In this document: positions 1 to 7,439 of the stretch, piece by piece | Position numbering within the stretch: the first letter of the stretch is position 1 | Layout of the letters: every line of letters starts with the position of its first letter | Assembly: GCA_031546845.1 (NCBI GenBank) | Contig: JAVBJT010000026.1 | Coordinates: 1 to 64,000 of the forward strand | Direction: 5' to 3' | From: Azoarcus sp031546845 | Lineage (GTDB): Bacteria; Pseudomonadota; Gammaproteobacteria; Burkholderiales; Rhodocyclaceae | DNA: 64,000 nt | The notes under the pieces: generated by a model | Seen by the model: only the letters and a program-made list of their open reading frames with translations | What the model was told of the DNA's origin: nothing | Database searches by the model: none | Translations under genes and position numbers: made by a program

Positions 1-564
1 GCCGGGCGTGCGCATGTTGAGCACGGTGACGACGATGTTGATCGCACCCATGATCGAACTCACACCCATGATGTGAATGGCGAAGATCGCCATATCCATG
101 CCCATGCCCATCTGCACGGACAGCGGCGCGTACATCGTCCAGCCCGTGCCGGGCGCGCCGCCGGGGGCGAAAAAGGACCCAAGCAGCAGAATCGCCGCCG
201 GCGGCAGCAGCCAGAAGCTCCAGTTGTTCATGCGCGCGAAGGCCATGTCGCTGGCGCCGATCATCAACGGAATCTGCCAGTTGGCGAAGCCGACGAAGGC
301 CGGCATGATCGCGCCGAACACCATCACAAGGCCGTGCATCGTCGTGAGCTGATTGAACAGTTCCGGCCGTACCACTTGCAGGCCGGGCTGGAACAACTCG
401 GCGCGAATCGTCAGCGCCATGACGCCGCCGGACAAGAACATCACCAGGCTGAAAATCAGATACAGCGTGCCGATATCCTTATGGTTGGTGGTCGTCACCC
501 AACGCATCAGGCCCGACGGCGCCGGATGATGGTCATGCAATTGATCGGGGGTGATGGCGGCCAT
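1..564 (-). CDS. ctaD: Cytochrome c oxidase subunit I, N-terminal part (cut by window start)
   Basis: Catalytic subunit of the aa3-type haem-copper terminal oxidase, which reduces O2 in the inner membrane. Only the first 188 codons are present and the frame stays open to base 1. The start is ATG at 564, preceded by GGAGAA. Visible are the family signature TNHKDIGTLY (about residues 26-35), a first transmembrane helix, and TTMHG with H77, which by family knowledge ligates the low-spin haem a. A glycine/proline-rich loop and a further hydrophobic helix follow. It lies 39 bp downstream of subunit II on the same strand, so the two are probably cotranscribed. The copper B and haem a3 ligands are outside the window. 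Confidence 0.95.
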   Translation of the reverse strand, partial: MAAITPDQLHDHHPAPSGLMRWVTTTNHKDIGTLYLIFSLVMFLSGGVMALTIRAELFQPGLQVVRPELFNQLTTMHGLVMVFGAIMPAFVGFANWQIPLMIGASDMAFARMNNWSFWLLPPAAILLLGSFFAPGGAPGTGWTMYAPLSVQMGMGMDMAIFAIHIMGVSSIMGAINIVVTVLNMRTPG

Positions 565-603
565 GTGGCGTTCTCCTATCGCGGCGTTGTGTTACTGGCG
601 GCC

Positions 604-1743
604 CTACTTCTTGTCGCGCCCGGCTTTGACGTCCGCCGGCTGCACCGCCTCGCCGCTGCGGTTGCTCCAGCTATTGCGTGTGTAAGTGATGACGGCGGCG
701 ATATCCGCATCCGGCAGCAATTGCCCAAAAGGCGCCATTGCCGTATTCGGCCGCCCATGCAGCACAACATCGATCTGCCCGGCCTTGTCGCCGCGCACCA
801 CTTTTGAGCCGTCCAACGGCGGAAACGCTGGCGGCAAACCCTTGCCATCCGCCTGGTGGCAGACCGCGCAATTGGCGGCGAACACCTTGGCGCCATGCTC
901 AACCAGTTCCTCCAACGCCCACGTGCGCATCTCGTTCGCTGCCGCGCCGGCGCTTTTCGCCTGGTGCTCGGTCACCCAGGCGGTGTATTTCGCCGCCGAC
1001 ACCACATGCACCTCGATCGGCATGAAACCGTGGTCGCGCCCACACAGTTCCGCGCAACTGCCCCGATACACGCCCTCCTTGTCGGCGCTGAACCAGGCAT
1101 CACGGATGAAGCCGGGAATGGCGTCCTGCTTGACGCCGAAAGCCGGCACCCACCAGGCATGGATAACGTCGTTGGCGGTAAGCAGCATGCGGACCTTCTT
1201 GCCCACTGGCACCACCAGCGGCTCGCTGGCTTCGAGCAGGTAGGTCGCGCCCTTGGCTTCGCTGCCTTCGATCTGTGCGCGCGGCGTGGATAAATTGGAT
1301 AGCAGACGAATGCCTTCGCCTTCGCCCTGCAAATAGTCGTAGCCCCATTTCCACTGGTAGCCGGTGGCCTTGATGGTGAGGTCGGCCTCGCTCGTATCCT
1401 TCATCGCGATCACCGTCTTCGTCGCCGGCCATGCCATGCCGAGCAGAATCAGCACCGGCACGACGGTCCACGCGATCTCGACCGCGGTGTTTTCATGGAA
1501 ATTCGCCGCTACCGCGCCACGGGATTTGCGGTGGCGGATCACCGCCCAGAACATGACGCCGAACACGCCGATGAAGATCAGCAGACAGATCACCAGCATC
1601 ATCGTGTGCATGTCATAAATCTGCGTGGCGATACTGCTGGCCGGCGCTTGCAGGTTGTAACGCGCGGGCACGCCCTCGGCCCGCAAGGGACCGGCGGCAC
1701 AGAGGAGAAGCATCGAACCCGCTATGCGGACAGCAAGACTCAT
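604..1743 (-). CDS. ctaC: Cytochrome c oxidase subunit II with C-terminal cytochrome c domain
   Basis: Electron-entry subunit of the aa3-type oxidase, 379 aa. A signal peptide (about residues 1-22) is followed by two transmembrane helices (about 47-69 and 88-110) and a periplasmic cupredoxin domain. The CuA ligands are visible: H195, C230, E232, C234, H238 and M241. A class I cytochrome c domain is fused at the C-terminus, with haem motif CAVCH at residues 292-296 and likely axial M336, so this is a caa3-like subunit II. The start is ATG at 1743 behind a strong GGAGGAGAA. It heads the transcript leading into ctaD. A directly repeated decamer and a possible hairpin lie in the 500-bp leader. 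Confidence 0.96.
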   Translation of the reverse strand: MSLAVRIAGSMLLLCAAGPLRAEGVPARYNLQAPASSIATQIYDMHTMMLVICLLIFIGVFGVMFWAVIRHRKSRGAVAANFHENTAVEIAWTVVPVLILLGMAWPATKTVIAMKDTSEADLTIKATGYQWKWGYDYLQGEGEGIRLLSNLSTPRAQIEGSEAKGATYLLEASEPLVVPVGKKVRMLLTANDVIHAWWVPAFGVKQDAIPGFIRDAWFSADKEGVYRGSCAELCGRDHGFMPIEVHVVSAAKYTAWVTEHQAKSAGAAANEMRTWALEELVEHGAKVFAANCAVCHQADGKGLPPAFPPLDGSKVVRGDKAGQIDVVLHGRPNTAMAPFGQLLPDADIAAVITYTRNSWSNRSGEAVQPADVKAGRDKK

Positions 1744-1842
1744 TTCTCCTCCATCCCTATCGTTAGGCGCGGTTACCGCGGCTACGATGGCCGCAACGGC
1801 ATGGTTGGACTCCCCATGCGGCCGTCAGCCAAGGCAGGCATT

Positions 1843-1867
1843 GATGAAAAAGGCTCAGATGAAAAAG
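1843..1867. repeat. Tandem direct repeat of a decamer, 15-bp period
   Basis: GATGAAAAAG occurs twice (1843-1852 and 1858-1867), separated by GCTCA. It lies about 100 bp upstream of the ctaC start codon. Regularly spaced copies in a leader suggest a protein-binding site, but no regulator is identifiable. Confidence 0.4.
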
Positions 1868-2173
1868 ACTTATTTAATGCAGGCTAGATGGGGCGGACTT
1901 CTCGATGCGGTTTACCGCCCTGCATGCCCGCCTCATGCCATTGCTTTTGTGTCGATCATGTCACGGCCCATTTTTCTGCCGCAATACGGGTTTCTGGCAA
2001 TGCGGGTTTATGTTGATAACCAGAAGCAGACCGCCCAAACCAGGCAAAATCCAGGCATAACGCCATCGCCACGACATTTTCCGTATCACCCCAGGGCTTA
2101 CCCGTATCGGGTATATCCGGAGCGCGGGACAATAAGCCTGGACCGTAAATTCTGAGCTTATGCGTCCGGGTGC

Positions 2174-2203
2174 TTAACCACCCTAGGCATGCCCTTCTAA
2201 AAT
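2174..2203 (+). promoter_or_regulatory. Possible sigma-70 promoter of cysK
   Basis: A -35-like TTAACC at 2174-2179 and a -10-like TAAAAT at 2198-2203 are separated by 18 bp. The -10 ends 38 bp before the cysK ATG. Both boxes are imperfect, so this is only a candidate. Confidence 0.35.
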
Positions 2204-2241
2204 CGAAACACTGGAAAGCACAACAACAGGAGATCGCCCGC

Positions 2242-3174
2242 ATGAACATCGCCAACGACATTACCGCGCTGATCGGCAACACGCCGCTGGTGCGCCTGAA
2301 TCGCCTTGCCCAAGGTATAGACGCCACCATCGCGCTGAAGCTGGAGTCTTTCAACCCGGCCCACAGCGTCAAGGACCGCATTGCCGTATCGATGATCGAC
2401 GCCGCAGAGAAGGCCGGCAAGATCAAGGCCGACACGATCATTCTCGAACCGACCTCGGGCAACACCGGCATCGGATTAGCGATGGTGTGCGCCGCGCGCG
2501 GCTACAAGTGCGCCTTCACCATGCCGGAAACGATGAGCCGCGAACGCCGCCTGCTGCTCAAGGCCTATGGCGCCGAACTGATCCTGACCCCCGGCCCGGA
2601 AGGCATGACGGGCGCGATAAACCGGGCTAAAGCCCTGGCTGAATCCGATCCGCGCTACTTCATCCCGCAGCAGTTCGAAAACCCGGCCAACCCGGAGATC
2701 CACCGCAACACCACGGCGGAAGAGGTCTGGCGCGATACCGACGGCAAAGTGGATATCTTCGTTTCTGGCGTCGGCACCGGCGGCACCATCACCGGCGTGG
2801 GCGAGGTGCTCAAGGCGCGCCGGCCGGGCGTGCGCATTGTCGCCGTGGAGCCGGCCGCCAGCCCGGTATTGTCCGGCGGACAGAAGGGGCCGCACCCGAT
2901 CCAGGGTATCGGCGCCGGCTTCGTACCGGCAATCCTCAACACCGCGATCTACGACGAAGTGTTCAAGGTCGCCAACGATGATGCTTTCACCGTCGCACGC
3001 CGGCTAGCCGCCGAGGAAGGGTTACTCGTCGGAATTTCCTCCGGCGCGGCAGTGCATGCGGCGCTGGAAATCGCCCGCCGGCCAGAGAGCAAGGGCAAGC
3101 TCATCGTCGCCGTCATCCCCTCCTTTGGCGAGCGTTACCTGTCCACAGCGCTGTACTCGCACCTGGAGGCTTGA
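2242..3174 (+). CDS. cysK: Cysteine synthase (O-acetylserine sulfhydrylase)
   Basis: PLP enzyme making L-cysteine from O-acetylserine and sulfide in the cytoplasm, 310 aa, the usual family length. The PLP lysine is K44 in HSVKDR. The substrate loop TSGNTG is at residues 71-76, a phosphate-binding GTGGT follows near residue 180, and SSGA lies toward the C-terminus. I chose ATG 2242 because AGGAGA sits 8 bp upstream and the protein then begins exactly like family members; an upstream ATG in frame at 2170 would add 24 unrelated residues. It is divergent from ctaC. CysK and CysM are hard to separate by eye; the TSGNTGIG loop favours CysK. Confidence 0.93.
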   Translation: MNIANDITALIGNTPLVRLNRLAQGIDATIALKLESFNPAHSVKDRIAVSMIDAAEKAGKIKADTIILEPTSGNTGIGLAMVCAARGYKCAFTMPETMSRERRLLLKAYGAELILTPGPEGMTGAINRAKALAESDPRYFIPQQFENPANPEIHRNTTAEEVWRDTDGKVDIFVSGVGTGGTITGVGEVLKARRPGVRIVAVEPAASPVLSGGQKGPHPIQGIGAGFVPAILNTAIYDEVFKVANDDAFTVARRLAAEEGLLVGISSGAAVHAALEIARRPESKGKLIVAVIPSFGERYLSTALYSHLEA

Positions 3175-3186
3175 CTCCCAGAATTT

Positions 3187-3216
3187 GGGGCCCCTACTGC
3201 TTCAGCACGGGGCCCC
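3187..3216 (+). terminator. Inverted repeat after cysK, possible terminator
   Basis: GGGGCCCC at 3187-3194 is repeated at 3209-3216, giving an 8-bp GC-only stem 13 bp after the cysK stop. No T-run follows, so intrinsic termination is uncertain. Confidence 0.35.
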
Positions 3217-3356
3217 CGCCTCACCTTCCCCACCGCCAAGGGGAAACCCTATAAAGGGAAAAACCTTATTTCTCCATGCAGGCTGATTTCCTAACCTGAG
3301 CGCTCCTGTCACCGCGCCCATCCACGGCGCCCCAACAAGCACGTGAGGAGCACGGT

Positions 3357-3614
3357 ATGGAATCCACCCTTCCCTTTTTCTTCGGCATCGCCTCCACGTT
3401 TTTCGGCGGTATCGCCCTGCTTCTGCTCGGTCTGCACCTTTTCGAGACCAACACCGGCCACACCGCCATCAGCCTGCATACGCGCTGGACCGAACTCACC
3501 GCGCGAACGCGCGAACCGGCCGGCGGCATCAAGAGTGGTATCGTTATCCCTTTGCGCAGTACTGGCCGACGCACATCCGCCTATCTAAAAACACGCAGGA
3601 GATTGTTACCGTGA
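3357..3614 (+). CDS. Small hypothetical membrane protein
   Basis: 85-aa reading frame of unknown function. The start ATG at 3357 has GTGAGGAG just upstream. Residues about 6-29 form one strongly hydrophobic helix, followed by a polar, arginine-rich tail. Its TGA overlaps the GTG start of the next gene (GTGA at 3611-3614), which suggests translational coupling. The first 60 or so codons have GC-rich third positions like the neighbours; the last 25 do not, so the true C-terminus may differ or the tail may have been shifted. No family recognised. Confidence 0.5.
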   Translation: MESTLPFFFGIASTFFGGIALLLLGLHLFETNTGHTAISLHTRWTELTARTREPAGGIKSGIVIPLRSTGRRTSAYLKTRRRLLP

Positions 3615-4237
3615 CACAACCCACCCTCGCGAAAGTCGCCCTGGTTCTTGGCACCCCATTGTTATTGATGCTTGGCGGCTGCATGTCGGCAGGCACCCAC
3701 ACAACATCTGGCGAGCCGAATAGCGCCACCTTGGCGCCGCACGAACGCGAGGAGGCACGGCAAAAAATCCTGGCGATGCGCGATCAGGCGTTACAGGATC
3801 TGTACCGACAGAACCCCGCCGCGCGCGAGGAAATCGAAAAGGCCGCCGGCTATGCGGTCATTGACACGAGCGGCATCAACGTCATCCTGCTCGTGGAAGC
3901 CAACGGACACGGCCTGCTGGTCAACCAGCGCAACGGCAAGGAAACCTTCATCCGCATGCTGCGCCTGGGCACGGGCCCTGGCCTGGGTTACGTCAATTAT
4001 CGGCAGGTGATGGTCTTCAAGAACGACGCCGTATTCGAGCAATTCGCCAAACTCGGCGTCGATGTCAGCGCCCAAGGCAACGCCACTTTCAAGCCCGGCG
4101 GCAAAGGCCAATCGCTCGACGATTCGACCTCGTTCACGCCCTATCTGTCGATCTATCAGCTCACTGATTCGGGCGTGCTCATGCAGGCGAACTGGGGTGG
4201 CACGAAGTACATCGCCGACGATCAGTTGAACGAGTAA
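3611..4237 (+). CDS. SYLF/YSC84-domain lipoprotein
   Basis: 208-aa predicted lipoprotein. It has a hydrophobic leader with lipobox LGGC (C24), then an acidic/basic helical stretch and a domain with the pattern of bacterial SYLF (Ysc84-like, lipid-binding) proteins, including AAGYAVID, GPGLGY and a C-terminal LTDSGVL segment. Known SYLF proteins bind phosphoinositides in eukaryotes; the bacterial role is not settled. The start is GTG 3611 with AGGAGA 8 bp upstream, overlapping the stop of the small membrane ORF. Lipidation suggests attachment to the periplasmic face of a membrane. Confidence 0.8.
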   Translation: MTQPTLAKVALVLGTPLLLMLGGCMSAGTHTTSGEPNSATLAPHEREEARQKILAMRDQALQDLYRQNPAAREEIEKAAGYAVIDTSGINVILLVEANGHGLLVNQRNGKETFIRMLRLGTGPGLGYVNYRQVMVFKNDAVFEQFAKLGVDVSAQGNATFKPGGKGQSLDDSTSFTPYLSIYQLTDSGVLMQANWGGTKYIADDQLNE

Positions 4238-4260
4238 GCGCCCCTCTCCTCCCGCCTCAT

Positions 4261-4284
4261 GCGCGCGTGTCTTTATCCGCGCGC
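4261..4284. terminator. Possible hairpin between convergent genes
   Basis: GCGCGCG at 4261-4267 and CGCGCGC at 4278-4284 can form a 7-bp stem with a 10-base loop. It lies between the stops of the SYLF lipoprotein and the convergent protease. There is no clear T-tract on either strand. Confidence 0.3.
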
Positions 4285-4309
4285 GGCGGGCGCCCGCGTG
4301 GCGATCGGA

Positions 4310-5107
4310 CTACTGGATACCCGAAAGCAAGGCGCGCAAATGCGCGACCGGAATCGCGTAGCTGATGCCTGACGGATCGCTGAGTATGCTTTCCTTCGTC
4401 GATTTGACGAACACCATATTGATGACGCCCAGTACCTCGCCGCTGTCCGGATCGTACAAGGGGCTGCCGCTGTTGCCCGGATACGCTGTCGCGTCCAACT
4501 GATAGACGCGGAACACGTCGCCCGCCAGGCGGCGCACCAGTACCGGATTGAGGTTGCGCGAATTAGCCTGGGGAATGCCGATCGGCGTGATCGCCGAAAC
4601 GATGCCGCGATGCGTCACCGGCGTCATGCCCAACACATTGCCGATCGGGAAACCGGTAAAGGCCACCGGCTGCCCTTCATGCACCGGCGCATCCGCCGCC
4701 AGTTGCAGCGCGGGCAAGGGCGCACCGCCTTCCAGCCTCAACACCGCCAGATCGGTATTGGGATCACCCGCTACGCGCACAGCGGCACGCACGTTGCCGT
4801 CGTTGTTTTCGCCCGGCACGACGACGACAAGATTTTCGAGCTGCTCGGTGGCGAGTTTGTCGGGCAAAACGTGGAAATTCGTTACCACCAACCGGCCATT
4901 ACCGACGACAAAACCCGTACCGAAAAAGCGGAACGCCGGACTGCGCGTGCGTTGGTAAGTGCCAACCGCAACCACGGACGGCTTGATACGCGGCAAGGTT
5001 TGCACCAGATCGGCCCGCGCCGGCGCGACCGCCAGCAAGCCCAGGCACGACAAGAAAATGAGCGTCCCCCGGAATAGCGGGGACGAAAAAACAAAGCGGC
5101 TGCCCAT
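4310..5107 (-). CDS. Secreted trypsin-like serine protease (S1C-like)
   Basis: 265-aa periplasmic protease-like protein. A signal peptide ends near residue 32 (APARAD). The chymotrypsin-fold triad is visible: H79 in TNFHV, D119 in NTDLAVL and S214 in YPGNSGSP. It resembles the protease domain of DegP/HtrA, but the chain ends right after that domain and no PDZ domain is present. The ATG at 5107 follows AAGGAG, which lies in the last codons of the preceding lytic transglycosylase gene, so the two are probably cotranslated. A role in envelope quality control or polysaccharide-machinery maturation is inference from position only. Confidence 0.88.
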   Translation of the reverse strand: MGSRFVFSSPLFRGTLIFLSCLGLLAVAPARADLVQTLPRIKPSVVAVGTYQRTRSPAFRFFGTGFVVGNGRLVVTNFHVLPDKLATEQLENLVVVVPGENNDGNVRAAVRVAGDPNTDLAVLRLEGGAPLPALQLAADAPVHEGQPVAFTGFPIGNVLGMTPVTHRGIVSAITPIGIPQANSRNLNPVLVRRLAGDVFRVYQLDATAYPGNSGSPLYDPDSGEVLGVINMVFVKSTKESILSDPSGISYAIPVAHLRALLSGIQ

Positions 5108-5112
5108 CGGCC

Positions 5113-6042
5113 CTACTCCTTGCTCGAAAGCTGCAACGCCGGCAGCACCGGGCCAGGTTCGACGACGCGGCTGTCGTAAGGGTGCAGGCGATTGCGTACC
5201 AAGCCGAGAATGCGCTGAACGTATTGGCGCGTTTCGGGATAGGGCGGCACGCCGCCGTAACGATCCACCGCGCCCTCACCGGCGTTGTACCCGGCGGCGG
5301 CATGCGCGACATCGCCGCGGAAATAGGCCAGCAGCCAACGCAGGTAAGCCAGACCACCCTTGATGTTTTCCTCGGGGTCGTAGGGCTTGCGGACGTTGAA
5401 ACGCACCGCCGTTTCGGGAATCAACTGCATCACGCCCATCGCGTTCTTGGGCGACAGCGCCGCTGATTCAAGGTTGGATTCGGTCAGCGCGATCGCCAAA
5501 GCCAAGCGAGGATGGATGCCGTATTCCGGCGCGCGCGCAACGAGCAAGCGCGCGATACGCCGCTTTTCCTCCGGAATGGCGTTGATGATGTCGTCCACCT
5601 GCGGCTCGTCCGTGGGCCGCGCAAGCAGGCACTCAGGCACCGCTCCGGAGTAGTCGCCGGTGTAACGCTGCATGCGCGCCGCCTGCTCATCGCCGAGGAA
5701 AGCCGCCATCGCGAACAACGTACCGGCGTATCCGTCGTTACGCGCGAGGCCGCGTCCGTTGGCGTACATCCAACCAAGGGCATACATGGCGCCGGTATCG
5801 CCCAAACGAGCCGCCTCACAGTAAAGAACGGCGGCATGGGCGGGATCACGGGGCACGCCTTCGCCATGCTCGTAAGCCAAGGCTTGCTCGGCCAGGTAGC
5901 GTGCTTGCCGGGTAAACGCGGCAACCACGGCGGGATCGGTTTCAACGGAATCGGCTGCGCGCACCGGCTCTCCCGCCATCGCCGCGCTGACGGCAACAAC
6001 ACCCACCGCAAGCAGCGTGCGGCCCAAGCGCCGGCTTTGCAT
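5113..6042 (-). CDS. Lytic transglycosylase with Sel1-like repeats
   Basis: 309-aa exported enzyme predicted to cleave peptidoglycan glycan strands. It has an N-terminal signal peptide ending near VRAAD, then Sel1-type helical repeats (EHGEGVPRD, GDTGAMYALGWMYANG), then a soluble lytic transglycosylase domain. The catalytic glutamate is E188 in TESNLES, followed by the family hallmarks NAMGVMQLIPETA and AAGYNAGEGAV. I start it at ATG 6042, where the signal peptide begins; no good ribosome-binding site is visible, and GTG 6054 is an alternative. It lies 41 bp after tviB and 5 bp before the protease gene. Confidence 0.88.
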   Translation of the reverse strand: MQSRRLGRTLLAVGVVAVSAAMAGEPVRAADSVETDPAVVAAFTRQARYLAEQALAYEHGEGVPRDPAHAAVLYCEAARLGDTGAMYALGWMYANGRGLARNDGYAGTLFAMAAFLGDEQAARMQRYTGDYSGAVPECLLARPTDEPQVDDIINAIPEEKRRIARLLVARAPEYGIHPRLALAIALTESNLESAALSPKNAMGVMQLIPETAVRFNVRKPYDPEENIKGGLAYLRWLLAYFRGDVAHAAAGYNAGEGAVDRYGGVPPYPETRQYVQRILGLVRNRLHPYDSRVVEPGPVLPALQLSSKE

Positions 6043-6083
6043 ACCCGCGTTCACGGCCTTGGCTTCGCGCACGCCGACATGCT

Positions 6084-7364
6084 TTAAAGCCGCCAGACCT
6101 TCGCGCCGGCCGCCGCGAGCGCCACCGGGTCGTACTGCGACTTGACGTCGCAGAACACGCCGCCCGTCACGAGCTTGGCAAGCAGTCCGGAAAGCGGCAT
6201 ATCGACATATTGACGATGCGCGACCGCCGCGACGATCGCATCGGCCGCCGGCAGATCGTCCCAAGCGACGAGCCGCACGCCGTATTCGTGCACCGCCTCG
6301 TCCGCCTCGGCAACCGGGTCATGGACATGAACGCGGCAGCCATAGCTTTCAAGCTCGCGAATAACGTCGATCACCTTGCTGTTGCGCAGATCGGGGCAGT
6401 TCTCCTTGAACGTCAGCCCGAGCACGATAACGTTCGCGCCCTTGATGCTGGAGCCGGCGACAATCATCTGCTTGACGGTCTGCTCCGCCACATATTTGCC
6501 CATGCTGTCGTTGATGCGCCGCCCGGCAAGAATCACCTCGGGGTGATAGCCGAGCATTTCCGCCTTGTGCGTCAGGTAGTAAGGATCGACACCGATGCAA
6601 TGGCCGCCGACCAGACCCGGACGGAAAGGCAGGAAATTCCACTTGGTACCGGCCGCCTTGAGCACCTCCAACGTGTCGATACCGATTTTGTGAAAAATCA
6701 CCGACAACTCGTTCATCAACGCGATGTTGAGATCGCGTTGGGTGTTTTCGATCACTTTCGCCGCCTCGGCCACCTTGATCGAGCTGGCCGGATAGACGCC
6801 GGCGGTAATCACCGTGCCATAAATACGGCTGACCGTTTCCAGCGTTTCCGGCGTATCGCCCGACACGACCTTGACGATGCGCGTGACGGTGCGCTCCTTG
6901 TCGCCCGGGTTGATCCGTTCGGGCGAATAGCCGACAAAGAAATCGCGCTTCCACTTCAAACCCGATTCGCGTTCGAGAATGGGGATGCACACTTCCTCCG
7001 TCGCGCCCGGATAAACGGTGGATTCGTACACCACGACCGCACCGCGCTTGAGATTGCGCCCCACCGTTTCGGACGATTTCACCAACGGCGTGAAATCCGG
7101 CTGATGTGCGTCACCGACCGGCGTGGGCACCGCAACGACGATGAAATCCGCCTCGGTCAACACAGCGGGATCGGTATGGCAAGAAAGCTGTGTGGCCGCG
7201 CGCAAATCGGCCGAGTCGACCTCACCGGTCGGGTCGACGCCGGAACGGTAGGCAGCCACCTTCTCCACCGACAGATCGAACCCCAAGGTCTTGAACCTCT
7301 TACCAAACTCGACCGCGAGCGGCAAGCCCACGTAACCAAGGCCAACGACAGCGATGGTGGTCAT
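6084..7364 (-). CDS. tviB: UDP-N-acetylhexosamine 6-dehydrogenase (TviB/WbpA type)
   Basis: 426-aa NAD-dependent four-electron dehydrogenase that oxidises a UDP-sugar (UDP-GlcNAc or UDP-GalNAc in this subfamily) to the uronic acid. The Rossmann motif GLGYVG is at residues 8-13, SPERINPGD around 147-155, the substrate lysine region KVAEAAKVIENTQRD around 197-211, and the catalytic cysteine C256 in GGHCIGVDPYY. These motifs fit TviB/VipA better than UDP-glucose dehydrogenase. It lies 75 bp downstream of prsT on the same strand, consistent with a role in exopolysaccharide precursor supply. Exact substrate specificity cannot be read from sequence. Confidence 0.9.
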   Translation of the reverse strand: MTTIAVVGLGYVGLPLAVEFGKRFKTLGFDLSVEKVAAYRSGVDPTGEVDSADLRAATQLSCHTDPAVLTEADFIVVAVPTPVGDAHQPDFTPLVKSSETVGRNLKRGAVVVYESTVYPGATEEVCIPILERESGLKWKRDFFVGYSPERINPGDKERTVTRIVKVVSGDTPETLETVSRIYGTVITAGVYPASSIKVAEAAKVIENTQRDLNIALMNELSVIFHKIGIDTLEVLKAAGTKWNFLPFRPGLVGGHCIGVDPYYLTHKAEMLGYHPEVILAGRRINDSMGKYVAEQTVKQMIVAGSSIKGANVIVLGLTFKENCPDLRNSKVIDVIRELESYGCRVHVHDPVAEADEAVHEYGVRLVAWDDLPAADAIVAAVAHRQYVDMPLSGLLAKLVTGGVFCDVKSQYDPVALAAAGAKVWRL

Positions 7365-7439
7365 AGCGACAAATCCTTACGCATCGGCACGATGCATTTC
7401 AGTTGAAAATTCGCGGCACTCATGACATTCATGACACGT

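Larger units (their letters stand above)
1744..2241. other. Intergenic region between divergent ctaC and cysK
   Basis: About 500 bp with no convincing gene; the open frames here have poor composition and no ribosome-binding sites. It must hold the promoters of ctaC (minus) and cysK (plus). I see a tandem decamer GATGAAAAAG at 1843-1852 and 1858-1867, a potential nested stem at 1877-1925 (ATGCA/TGCAT outside GGGCGG/CCGCCC), and a short hairpin TACCCG-TAT-CGGGTA at 2099-2113. No RNA family was recognised. Confidence 0.6.

Noticed and set aside
1956..2471. 171-codon minus-strand frame over the cysK leader
   Set aside because: It overlaps the cysK start, has no ribosome-binding site and has atypical composition.
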